From: Leishmania mexicana MHOM/GT/2001/U1103
Taxonomy: Eukaryota; Euglenozoa; Kinetoplastea; Trypanosomatida; Trypanosomatidae
NCBI RefSeq assembly: GCF_000234665.1
Contig: NC_018323.1
Location: 93,573 to 157,572 of the forward strand
Direction of reading: 5' to 3'
Length of the DNA: 64,000 nucleotides
In this document: in pieces, positions 41,289-51,895 of the stretch
Numbering within the stretch: the stretch's first letter is position 1
How the letters are laid out: each line of letters opens with the position of its first letter
Position numbers and translations under genes: made by a program
The notes under the pieces: model-generated
What the model was told of the DNA's origin: nothing
Seen by the model: only the letters and a program-made list of their open reading frames with translations
The model's database searches: none

Positions 41289-44200
41289 ATGTCAAGTAGC
41301 GGTCCCTTGACGGACGCGCACCGCAGGTCCGAGTCGACGATCAGCGGTCTTTTCTCGATCCCCGCCGATGTGAATCCCGTCATGAGCGGGAAAACAACAA
41401 AGGCTCCAGTAGTGCCCATCGCTGCCTCGCTGTTTCCGGCAAACATCGCAGTCATGGTCGACGATGACCTCGCGCCTGGCGTGGCTGACTTTGGCGTCAC
41501 CGCAGAGCCATCTGTGCTTCGCTTGTCATCCGTTGAGTGCGAGGTTTTTGAGAATTCCATCACAGACATGGGCGATGGCGGGGCCCCATCTCTGTCAATG
41601 GTGAGCCGTCGCGACATGTCGCTTGCGGACATCTTCCGAATGCGGCTGGAAGGCTGCCGTGCGCGGCACACACTCTTCACCGCTACCACGTCACTACGCG
41701 GCAGCCTGGCCTCGTCGCTGCGCTCTACCTCGGGGTCGCCCATGCTCCCGCTCACTGGCCGCGTGCGTGATCATGCCGGGATCATCGGCGAAACAACCTC
41801 GGCAGCCATATCGGCAGCCTCACAAGCGCCTGCGTGGTCGTCCCTTAATGGACTTGGTCGCCCAGTCAACCGCCGATCCAGCATGCTATCGGTGCGCACA
41901 AATGCACTGGACACGTCAATTGCCATTCTTCAGCACATGGCACACGACACGGCTGCTCGTGTCGAGGCTGTCTGCAATGCTCGATCTCTTGCCGGCTCCC
42001 CGTCCACCGCCACCTCCGCCTGTGGCTCCGTCGCGCTGTCCTCGTTGCAGCCGACCCAGCCCTATCCAACGGACACCCACACTAGCACCCGCGGTTACAA
42101 GGTGGTGGGAAGTGGTAACACAGCTTCGGTGGAGGGCAGCTTTAGCGACAGCGACCAGCACACGCCACTGCTGCACACAGTGCACACGCGACAGCTCACC
42201 CGCGCTTTGGACTCTCCCTCTCCGCTGAACTCGCTCTCTGAGTCGGAGCTGCGCAGCGGGCACCTGCGCGGTGGCGGTTGCTCACATTTGTCTGCTCATG
42301 CCTCGGCAGCACGCCTTGCCGGAGGCGCTGTCGTTGCCAAGGCGGCATCGGACTTAGAGCACAGCTCACCGCTGTCTCACCTGGACAGGTCTCCGTTGGC
42401 TGCAAGGCGGCAGTCAAATGGCACAGCGGATCATCGAGCGCCCCATCGGTCAGTGGCGGCCGCCGCCACAGAGGTCACACGGCCAAGCTCACAGAACCAG
42501 ACGACCGACGTGAGCTTCTACAACCACGACTTCCAGCACATTGTCCCACTCGAAGTAAAGGAGGCGCTCCAGCGTAACATGCGCCCACTCTACGAGGACG
42601 ACGAGGATGACGACGACGCGCTGCTTCACGACGGGCTCCGTGCGCCGACGCCACCGCCGCTGACATCCTTCCCGAACGTGGCGCACAGCATGTACGAGGA
42701 TACCTGCAATTTGGACACCCCGTCCAACTACGCGTGCACTCGTGGCACCGGCAGTGTTGATGGTGCCGGCGCGGCGATCGCGGATGCCCTGTTCAGCATT
42801 TCTCCGAGTACCCTTCACGCACCTAGTCGACTCTTCGCGTCACCAATCGCACCGGCGCTGCAGACAGCCGCATCCTCGGTGGTTGCCTGGCAAACAGGCG
42901 GCACTGGCGGGGCCAAGTCGATCCGCCCATTCGATAGTGGCACAGCGGAGACACTGGGGGCTGGCCTGAGCATCAGCGGTACAGGAGTGCCCTTCCAGAC
43001 GTGGAAGTTTCCGAGTTTGGGCAAGCCGAACTCCGCGTCCTCGCTGCGTAAGGCGTCGCTCGGCGAGAACGGGAACGCGGAGACGTTGCCGGAGGGCGCG
43101 GTGGGAGGTGCGGCCGCGGTGCGTCAACCGGCTGTTCCACCATCCGAGCACTGCAGCCACCCCACTCGCGAGACCCTCATGCCGGGATCGCCGCAGCAGC
43201 AATCCAGTGAGTCTCCTCCGCTCACCCGAAACGGACTCCAGGCCACCAGCAAGCACAGCACCTTCAACACGGCTACGACGCCGTGTTCTTCCGTGGCGGC
43301 CGGTGCCCTCTCTGGCGCTGGCAACGTTGGCCCGTGCGCAGCGTCCCTGCTGTCGGGTGTGGCCGGCACACATCGAAAGTCCTCAGTTGCGCACGGCACC
43401 CTGATGCACTCCCATGACGGCGCAGGTGGGCACTTTGTGCAGGCTGCTGTCGCTCGGGGCTCCCCACCGAGCGCGGCCGTTAGTTTGAGCGCCGCCGCTG
43501 ACAGCAGCAACACACGCAAGCTGGAGATGGTGTACACACTCTATGAGCGACTGCTGCACGCACGACCTCCCGACAACAGCTTCCCTGCGGCTACCCCGAG
43601 GAGTGTGCACACGCTGAACTCGCGAAGTCTGACGGGGGAGTTGATGCCGCCGCTGGACATCTTGCCGTCGACACCGGCTGCCCTGAAAACGTCGCAATCT
43701 GGTGCCGCCGGCGCTGGCTTCGAGGTGATGAGTCAGGGCGACTGTTCCCCATCGATGTCCTACTCCGGCGCTCTGAGCCGCTCGGCGGGCTACTACAGCT
43801 TCGGTAAGCGGATCAGTCTCAGCCACCCGAACAGGCAGCCGCTGCCACACCAGTTCCTCGGCAGCGCATCAAACCTGCATGCGACGCCGTCGCCGCCGCG
43901 CGTGGCGATGCTCGGCACCCCCGCAGTGGCAGACATGACTGTGACTTCGAGCGGTAAAAGCAGCGGCGCCACCATGGCTTTCTCGTCCACTGCGCAGGCG
44001 CGGCGACGTACTTTCGACTTGTCAGTGCTGCAGCGCATCGACTCCCGCCCGCTGCTGCAGTCGACGTTATTTTTGCAGAACAACATGCACTCCATCTTCG
44101 AGGCGCACGCGCAGTTCACGCGGAAGGAGAAAGTGTACGATGCCGGCCGCGCGGAACACCGCGTCGCGATTGGTTTGTCACCGTCAACCGCGACTGCATC

Positions 44201-46871
44201 CGTGGCGGTCGAATCCGTGCGCCAGGACACCGTTCCGTTAGAGGAGCAGAGCGCGGCTGTTGTGCCGTCGCCGGCGGGTGTGGCCGATGTGGAGACGCGC
44301 GAGTGTGTGACAGAGGCGAATCAGAGGTGGATGACGGGCCACACCGCAATTGCCGAAGCGGCTTCGCCGGTGGTGCTCGGCTCCGCTGCCGCCGCGGCAG
44401 CAGCAGCGTCCGCCGCGCGCGAGTCGAACAATACGAGCAGCAGCAGTAGAGGCACCCAAGTCCCATCTATGGGCTCTGAGCTCCCGTCGCCCGTCTCGTC
44501 CTCAATAGGTAAGCGGCCCAACGCGTCGAGTCTGTCCGCCAACTGCATCCAAGAAGCGCAGGAGAAGCAGGAGGAGCAGCTCCTCAAGCAGGCCGAGATG
44601 CACGTGAGTCCCACCGCCGGTGCAGCCGCCGCCGACGTGCCTGTGGCACATGAGAGCAACGGAATCTCATCACATCGGTACTACCGAGCCCTCACGGAGG
44701 CAAAATGCCTCGTACGTCACGTTCACGGCGTCGATGGGGTGGAGCGGGAGGTGGACAACGACTCGATGGACTTGGTCGTGTACGTTGGCATGCACCTGAT
44801 GGGTTGGTTGGAGGTGGTGAGTCTGCTGGGCTGCGGGAGCTTTGGCCAAGTATTCCTTTGCAAGGACTTGCGCATCTGCGACGGCCACTTTGTCCATCCA
44901 AGCGAGATCGAGGGCGAGGACTACGAGTATTGGAACTGCTCCCACGCCTACCTCCCCTTCAGCAGCGTCGACGCCGTGCCGACGCATCGTCCCCTTGTCG
45001 CCGTCAAGGTGGTGAAAAGTGTGCCGCTGCTGGAGCAGCAGTCGGTTCTGGAGGCGGAGATGCTCGTGTTGATCGGCGCGCAGACCGCGCTACCACCAGC
45101 GAACGCAGCGGGGGAAGCTCGTGAATCGGCCACCTCGACACTGGCAGCCGCAACAGGTGGTCACATTGGTGTCAATGAGCCACCGCCAGAGGATCCACGC
45201 TGCGCCAGCATTGCAAAGGTGCTCGCCGACGGCATCTGCCACGGCCATCACTGCATTGTGATGGAGAGGTACGGCGCAAACCTCTACGAGTACATCGCCG
45301 CGAATGACCACCGTGGGCTTCCCATGTACCAAATCCGCACTATCGGCGCACAGCTCTTCTCCGCTCTCTCGCTAGTGCACGAGGAGTGCCACATCATCCA
45401 CGCTGACATCAAGCCAGAGAATGTGCTGCTGACGCTCGACTCGGGCATAGGCATGCTGCGGGTGAAGGATGAGCCGTCGCCCATAACCGCTGCCACTGCA
45501 GCTGCGACGCTCCCCGCTGGGACCGCGAGCAACAGCAACGCCAGTAACACCGCAGTAGCGACCAAGACCCCGCGTAGCGTCCCGCACCGGAGGGCGTCTG
45601 CTGAGGCTATGCGTCGCTCTCCGAGCAGTACGTCGCCAAATGCCGAACCGCCGTGGCACCAGCAGCGCACCGAGTCTTCGGAGACGTCGCCCGCATCGTC
45701 CTCGCTGCCGGCAGAGCGCTCGCACACCGTGCGAGTCGGCCCTGGCGCTGTTGCGCGGCAGCGGCTCGGCCTCAAGGGGGAGCGACGAAACTCGAGCACC
45801 CTCCTGGACTTCTCCTCCTCGCCGATGGCGCTCGCGACGTACAAGGGTCACAGTTTTTGTCACCTCCGCTCGAGCTCGGCCAGCCGCGCCACCATCGTGG
45901 AGCAAACGGACATGCCGACCCCCGAGCCGCGCCGCATGCACATGCTGAACCAGTCGGCCGGTTTTGTCACCACTGCCGCGAGCGGCATGTCGTTGCAAAG
46001 CCTTGGCGGTGGTAGTGCCGGCAGCTACAGTCGTCACATGATGCAAGCACCTGCTGCGTCCGTGGAGGAGGGGCTGGCGGTGCCAGCAGCACCGGTTGTC
46101 TCGCACCTGCGCGTTCGGCTCATTGATTTCAGTTCCAGCTGCTACGACGGCGGCCCATTTTACCAATACATCCAGTCCCGCTACTATCGCGCACCGGAGG
46201 TGATTGTGGGGGCGCCGTACAACTCTGCAATCGACATCTGGTCGACTGGCTGCTTGCTTGCGGAGCTGCTGCTGGGCATGCCGCTGCTCCCCGGCTGCAA
46301 CGATCACCATCAGCTCTCGCTCGTGGAGGAGATGATTGAGCCGCTGCCCGACTACCTGGTAGAGAATGGCGACAACGCCGACTTGTTTTACACCGCAGCA
46401 GCGACGGAGGGCGAGGGCATTACCAATGCCGCGCTGCCTCGTGCGCCAGCGGCTGCAGCGCCCGGCGCATCTGTGTCAGCGACGCTGCAGCCGCCTCGAT
46501 TGTTTGCTTTGCGCACGCGCGAGAACTACCTGACGGTCACCGGCAGCGAGCCGCTGCCGTACCGCCGCTACTTCACGTACCAGACCCTGCAGGAGCTGGT
46601 GCGGCACTGCCCTCTGACGCTTGAGGAGCGGCGCATGAGCAACGGGCTACATCCGTACGTGCCAGCGAACGAGTCCTCTGCGATCCCCCTCGATGCGACG
46701 CCGTCGCTGTCGGTGCGATCTGACATGATGAAGCAGCGCTTCTTGCTCTTCGATTTGCTGCGACGTCTCCTTCAGACTGACTCGAAGCTGCGCCCCACCG
46801 CCGCGCAGGCACTCAAGCACCCGTTCTTCAGCTCGCTTCCACCGTATTTCAACACCTTTGCGCTTGACTGA
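41289..46871 (+). CDS. DYRK: Atypical DYRK-family protein kinase
   Basis: From the ATG at 41289 the protein has 1,860 residues. The first ~1,180 are Ser/Ala/Thr-rich and low in complexity. The kinase domain begins with glycine loop GCGSFG at 1181-1186; the ATP Lys is 1240. The catalytic loop reads HADIKPEN at 1371-1378, and the metal motif is DFS (1613-1615) rather than DFG. The activation segment YQYIQSRYYRAPE is DYRK-type; Tyr1627 corresponds to the autophosphorylated Tyr of DYRKs. About 220 Ser-rich residues (roughly 1388-1605) are inserted between the catalytic loop and DFS, with further inserts before Lys1240 and in the C-lobe. T. brucei has an atypical DYRK with similar oddities that drives stumpy differentiation (from memory); this is probably the orthologue. 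Activity is likely, since Lys, Asp and Tyr are kept. A SIDER-like element begins 107 bases after the stop. Confidence 0.95.
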   Translation: MSSSGPLTDAHRRSESTISGLFSIPADVNPVMSGKTTKAPVVPIAASLFPANIAVMVDDDLAPGVADFGVTAEPSVLRLSSVECEVFENSITDMGDGGAPSLSMVSRRDMSLADIFRMRLEGCRARHTLFTATTSLRGSLASSLRSTSGSPMLPLTGRVRDHAGIIGETTSAAISAASQAPAWSSLNGLGRPVNRRSSMLSVRTNALDTSIAILQHMAHDTAARVEAVCNARSLAGSPSTATSACGSVALSSLQPTQPYPTDTHTSTRGYKVVGSGNTASVEGSFSDSDQHTPLLHTVHTRQLTRALDSPSPLNSLSESELRSGHLRGGGCSHLSAHASAARLAGGAVVAKAASDLEHSSPLSHLDRSPLAARRQSNGTADHRAPHRSVAAAATEVTRPSSQNQTTDVSFYNHDFQHIVPLEVKEALQRNMRPLYEDDEDDDDALLHDGLRAPTPPPLTSFPNVAHSMYEDTCNLDTPSNYACTRGTGSVDGAGAAIADALFSISPSTLHAPSRLFASPIAPALQTAASSVVAWQTGGTGGAKSIRPFDSGTAETLGAGLSISGTGVPFQTWKFPSLGKPNSASSLRKASLGENGNAETLPEGAVGGAAAVRQPAVPPSEHCSHPTRETLMPGSPQQQSSESPPLTRNGLQATSKHSTFNTATTPCSSVAAGALSGAGNVGPCAASLLSGVAGTHRKSSVAHGTLMHSHDGAGGHFVQAAVARGSPPSAAVSLSAAADSSNTRKLEMVYTLYERLLHARPPDNSFPAATPRSVHTLNSRSLTGELMPPLDILPSTPAALKTSQSGAAGAGFEVMSQGDCSPSMSYSGALSRSAGYYSFGKRISLSHPNRQPLPHQFLGSASNLHATPSPPRVAMLGTPAVADMTVTSSGKSSGATMAFSSTAQARRRTFDLSVLQRIDSRPLLQSTLFLQNNMHSIFEAHAQFTRKEKVYDAGRAEHRVAIGLSPSTATASVAVESVRQDTVPLEEQSAAVVPSPAGVADVETRECVTEANQRWMTGHTAIAEAASPVVLGSAAAAAAAASAARESNNTSSSSRGTQVPSMGSELPSPVSSSIGKRPNASSLSANCIQEAQEKQEEQLLKQAEMHVSPTAGAAAADVPVAHESNGISSHRYYRALTEAKCLVRHVHGVDGVEREVDNDSMDLVVYVGMHLMGWLEVVSLLGCGSFGQVFLCKDLRICDGHFVHPSEIEGEDYEYWNCSHAYLPFSSVDAVPTHRPLVAVKVVKSVPLLEQQSVLEAEMLVLIGAQTALPPANAAGEARESATSTLAAATGGHIGVNEPPPEDPRCASIAKVLADGICHGHHCIVMERYGANLYEYIAANDHRGLPMYQIRTIGAQLFSALSLVHEECHIIHADIKPENVLLTLDSGIGMLRVKDEPSPITAATAAATLPAGTASNSNASNTAVATKTPRSVPHRRASAEAMRRSPSSTSPNAEPPWHQQRTESSETSPASSSLPAERSHTVRVGPGAVARQRLGLKGERRNSSTLLDFSSSPMALATYKGHSFCHLRSSSASRATIVEQTDMPTPEPRRMHMLNQSAGFVTTAASGMSLQSLGGGSAGSYSRHMMQAPAASVEEGLAVPAAPVVSHLRVRLIDFSSSCYDGGPFYQYIQSRYYRAPEVIVGAPYNSAIDIWSTGCLLAELLLGMPLLPGCNDHHQLSLVEEMIEPLPDYLVENGDNADLFYTAAATEGEGITNAALPRAPAAAAPGASVSATLQPPRLFALRTRENYLTVTGSEPLPYRRYFTYQTLQELVRHCPLTLEERRMSNGLHPYVPANESSAIPLDATPSLSVRSDMMKQRFLLFDLLRRLLQTDSKLRPTAAQALKHPFFSSLPPYFNTFALD

Positions 46872-46978
46872 GAAGCTTCAGTTGCGGCGGTGATGGTGCA
46901 CCTTCCCGAGCTCGTGCGTGCTCTTTTAGTGGTTCGTGGAAACACGGGTGCGCCGATCAGGACAAGGGAAGATGACGG

Positions 46979-47508
46979 CACCCCTCATCGTGTGGCATCT
47001 CAGGGTCGAGCACACGCGCTCTGTGTGGGGCAGCTGAGTAGCCCCCTGCCAGTGCCGAAGCACTTCTGGTGTTGGTGGGGCTCAAGAGCCGGCGACGTGC
47101 GGGAGGTCAGAGCGATGTAACGCCACTGATGTCAGTGGCCAGGCCGTATATAGCGCTGCGTCGGAGCGATCCGCGACTGTGAACACCACTGTGCCATCCA
47201 TTTGGTAGGCAACGTGTGAGCGTGACTCGAGCGTATCTCGCCCGGCCCTCACTGCCCTGCCGATGGGGGACGCCTGTGTGCCACCCCGAGGGTGGTGCGC
47301 CGAGGTGGCGGGCGGCATAATGGGAGGCGACTGTGTGGCGGACTGCTCAGCGGGTGGGCAGAGTATGAGGCAGCGACGGTGCTCCGATGACTGTGTCGGT
47401 GCATTGCTGTAACGCGCTTCTGGCGCTGCTTCGCACCAGGCGGAACGGGGGCCTGTGGCGGGCGGGGGTGATGCAGCGGTGTGGCGTTCCGCTCATGCTG
47501 TGTGGCGG
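46979..47508 (+). mobile_element. SIDER-like short interspersed degenerate retroposon, copy 2
   Basis: The same 530-bp unit as 24881-25410, in the same orientation and almost identical. It begins about 107 bases after the DYRK stop codon, so it very likely lies within that gene's 3' UTR, where SIDER2 elements are known to affect mRNA stability. No clear target-site duplication is visible at the ends. Confidence 0.75.
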
Positions 47509-50500
47509 CTAATGAAGACCTTGTGGAAAGAAATCACCCGGATGGAAAAGTGTGAAGACGTGCGTGTGTGCGGTGTTGTTGCCGCGTGTGCAACGCTCAC
47601 AACACACAGCGCACAACGTCTGCATGGTTGCTTCAGATGTATGGTTCGAACGGGGGTGACCGCGCGCCTCCTGTTGTATTGTTCTTTCATCCTTTTTTTC
47701 GTGTATGAGTGTGCGCGTGTGTGCGTGTCTTCTTGAATGGTGCGGCGTGTGTGTGTGCGGGGGGGGGGGAAGAGGCGGCTCCTGTTCGCCTCCGTCTTTC
47801 CTATTTCTGGTAGGGTTTCGCTCTCGTAGATGGACTGTAATTTGCTTCCGTGCTTTTGGTCTTCTCTCTGTCTCTCACTGTCACTCGCTCGTTGCCCTTT
47901 TTTTTCCATTGTGCGTGTGTGTATGCACTTTGCCACGTGATGACGAGGATCTGTCACTACTCCAAGTGTGTATCATGTATCACGTATGTGTGTGCCAACA
48001 GCGCACATGTACGGTTGCCTGGCGTTCCCGCTTGTGCAGTTATGTCCCCTGTCGCTGTCTCGACTTTTTAAAAAGTACCTCTTGTCCCCCCCCTCCCCTC
48101 CCCTCCCCTCCCCTCCCCCAACACACCCAAAGACGCCACCTCTTCTCCTTTTTTCTGCCTTGTTTTTGGTTAGCGTACTCGTTTTTCGTGTTCGGTCACG
48201 CAGCCCCAGCGGACCGTGCGCGGAGGAAAAGGTTGCGTGAGTCATGCGCCGCCACACGCGCTGCCCTCCCTGTTCCCACGCGTGCTTCACCTCCCTTCCG
48301 TGAAGGCGAGGAGTGGGGAAAGGGGGCCCTCCACGCGAGCAGAGATGAAAACGGAAGACGACTTGCGCAAGGGAAGGATCGGGACAGTATGCAGACACGC
48401 GTGCGCACATGCGCGTGCACCCCTTCGCGCCCCACGTCCCGCCAACTCCTGAAAAGCTGTAAACACAAAGCAAGGAAAAAAAGGGAGGAGGGTCGTGCAA
48501 CCCGCTTTTTCATCGACGCCGTCGTTGAACAGCCGTTGCACTCTGCGGCAATCTGCAGCTCGGCGGCTCATTGTGGTCGTTCCGAGCCCCCCTTCCCTTT
48601 GGCTACGAAGCGTGTAAGCTTCTCAAATGCTACACCAGGCATCGGTTCTCTCGCCATTTTCCACCTTCGCTGCATACGCGTGCACCGGCAACTCGAGAGA
48701 CGTTTTTCTTCCCTCTCGATGACGCACCTTTGAAGAGGTGTATCGCGCACGGTTTGTTCACCGCATCAAGACGATCGTGCCTGCGCCCTCCTCCACTCCT
48801 CCCGCCTCACCCCCACCACCTCCCTGCGTCGCCTGCCTCTTTTTTGTTTTGAACACGCAATCGAGCACAACTGCGCGGATTCTATCGACGACACCCGAAC
48901 CGCGCACAACATGCTTCACGGTACTCTGCACCTCACCACCCCTCCACTCGTCCACTCTGTTCCCTGTGGTGCCCTCCCCCTCCCTCTCCCTCTCCTTTCC
49001 GCTTGCTGGGGCACCGCGAAGGAAAGGAATAGAGAAGTCGTCTGTCTGTCTGTCTGTCTCTCTCCTCCGGGGCAGTAGACGAAAAAACAAAAAGAGATCA
49101 CAAAAGCAAAAGGGGAAGACATCGCACTCAAAGTAGAATCGCGGTCTTCGCCCTTCACTCCCCCCCTCCCCTCCCCTCCCTCTCCTCGACATCCTCATCA
49201 CTGGGGAGGTGAGCCGAAGCCAAGGATCTTCTTGAATCCTTTCGTCTTCTTTACTTTGGTGTGCTGCTACCGGAGGTATTACCGCTCCTTTTGTTGTTTG
49301 TTGTGAAGTGGGGACAGAAGACGTCGACTCGCCCCCCCTCCTCTCCCCTTGCTCTCCGCTTTTCAATTTCGGCGCATCGACCTTGCTCCTCGATCGCCGC
49401 GTGACGAACTTGCGTGCCCAGGGGAGTTCAAAGGAGAAGGCAAAGCGGGAAAACAACAAGAGCAACAACAGAAAGGGGAGAGGCAGTCGCCTGGGAGCAT
49501 CAGGGGCTGCTCTCAGCCTCTTCCACGTAGCTGGCTCGATCGTTGAGCCTCTTGCTTTCTCTCCCCTTTGGTTATTGTGCCTGTGTCTGTGTCTGCTTGG
49601 TGCACGGCGGTTGCGCACGGCGCCCAACTCAGAATCTTTAAACACGTACAGAAATACCGAAGACACCCACGACAGGCAAGACACGCCCGCTTTTCACTCA
49701 TCAGGCGTGTGTGTGTGTGTCGTGCTCTCCCCCTCCGCCTCTCCCTCTCCGTGCGTGTTCTCTTTCCGTTAAACCCCCTTAGGCTGTCTTGTTTCAACCC
49801 CACGCTCTCAGTTGCTTGTCGATCGACCTCCCTCCCCTCCTCTCCCCTTCCAACGTTGCCACAGAGACGCGCGAGGGCGGGCTCTCCCCTCCCTTCCCTC
49901 TTTCCCCACTCTCACAGCCCTCCGCCACACACCATTTTCTTCCTCATCTTGCGTCTTCTGTAGTCAGTGCCACACACACACACACACGCACACAATCTCT
50001 CTGGTTCTCTCTCCGTCCGTGCGTGTGCTCGGGGCTTTTTATTTTATAGTTTCGTCCTCCTTGCTTTCGCTTTGAAGCGTCTGCGGTGTCGTTGTTTCCG
50101 ATCTGCTGCTGCTGCTTCCTCTTCCCCCTCCTCCTCTCCCCGCTCTCCGTGACCTCATGTATGAACTCTGCGCCTGGGTGTGTGCGCGTGCTTGACTGCT
50201 TCCCTCGGTAGCATTCGGGCGTGATTTCCCGCCTATTTTTCTTACTTTTTTTCGGGACACCTGCCAAACGAAGATAAGCCCCTCTCCGCTTGCCTTCCCC
50301 TCGAGCCTCCCTCCCTCTCTGAGGGAGTCTACTACGTGGCGTTCGCTGGATCTTTACATACGTACAGTGACGCTCACTCACCCACCCCCTCCCCTCCCTC
50401 CCGACATCCACACCCACCCACACACACGGTCACTGCTCCCTGCCACACAGCACACCTGACCATCCCTCACGGTTTCTCGCTTCAAACAAACACGTGCAAG

Positions 50501-51861
50501 CACAGCTATACTTGTGGTTTACTCTTCTCCCACGTTGTTCTCTTCTTTGTTGTTGTTGTTCGTCTTCGTTGCTGCTGTTGTGCACTCATCATCATCACGT
50601 GTGCGTGTGTCTGTGTCGCGGGGCGCGGAAGTGCAACTCTGCGCGGCTCGCTGGTGTTCGTCTTGATTTTAGAACAACAAAAAAAAGAGGGGCCCTGTTC
50701 TTTGTTCTTGTTTTAACTATTTTTAAATATTTCGTGTGCAGGTGGCGCGTAGCGGAATCTTCGCGTTCGCCGCGTTCCTATTCCCCCCCCCAAACAACGA
50801 GTTTGCGCGTCCAACGTCCGACCACCGACACTTACGCATTGCAGTCTACAACGCACCCCTTCCCCTGCCACCTCCCTTTGTTTTTTTTTTCGTTGCCTTC
50901 TCTTTTGCTCTCCGCCGTTGATCTAGGCAACTCACACAACCCTGCACAGCGCCCACGAACGACAGGACGAGGCGAGTCCGCCACGAGCCAGAATAAGGAA
51001 AGACAAGAGAATACGAACAGACCGAAAAAAAAAAAGAAAACGAGGAAAAACGACACTGATACGGCCACTCACGCATTCACACTGTGTTCGCACGTATATA
51101 CACATCGTTTAGCGTCAGGGAGAGAGAAGGGGAGCAACAGCAAGGCGAAGGACGGGGCGTTGTTCTGCATCCTCTCTCTCTCGAGAGAGGGGGGAAGAAG
51201 GCGAAACCACTTTTCCTTCTCATTTTTGTGTTGCCCCTAAGTTCCGAGTGCGTGCATCCGTGCTCTCTCTTCGTTTTGCCCCCCCCCCACCTTTCTTCAC
51301 ACGGCTTGTAAGGAGAGGTGTGGCAGAAGTGCGTGAGCGCTCCAAGTACGAGTCCACTTGAGCACGTGTCTCTCTCTCGGTGTATGTGCGTGTGGGTGCG
51401 CGTTCTCGTGTTCTCCGCTGTTTTCTTTTTTTTATATGCCTCCCAATCGTGAGAGAAATCTCTAGGCTCTATCTTCCTGTTTGCAGGGGACCCTGCGCGC
51501 GCGTGTTCGCCCCAGCTCCTCCATGTTATGTGATTCGATCATTGACTGTTCTTCTTTTGTTTTCGTCAATTTTTTTGTTGTCTTCGCGGGCCCCCGGATT
51601 ATCATTACGTGTCCTTATCTATACCTTCACTTCCTCCCCTCCTCCCCACTGTGTTTGGGTGTTTCTCTGCGTGTCCTCCTCAGCCTCCTCTTTGGTCTTG
51701 TCTTCATCAGCCCTTCTACCTCACTTCACCTCACTTTTTTTTCCACCATCTTTCCCCCGCACAAGACAGCACCAAACAACAGAAGGACAATACACACACA
51801 CATCAACGACGGATAAAAAAGCAACACCAAAGCGAGCGCACCTCGTTCCCCCCCTCTCCCT

Positions 51862-51895
<34 letters not shown>

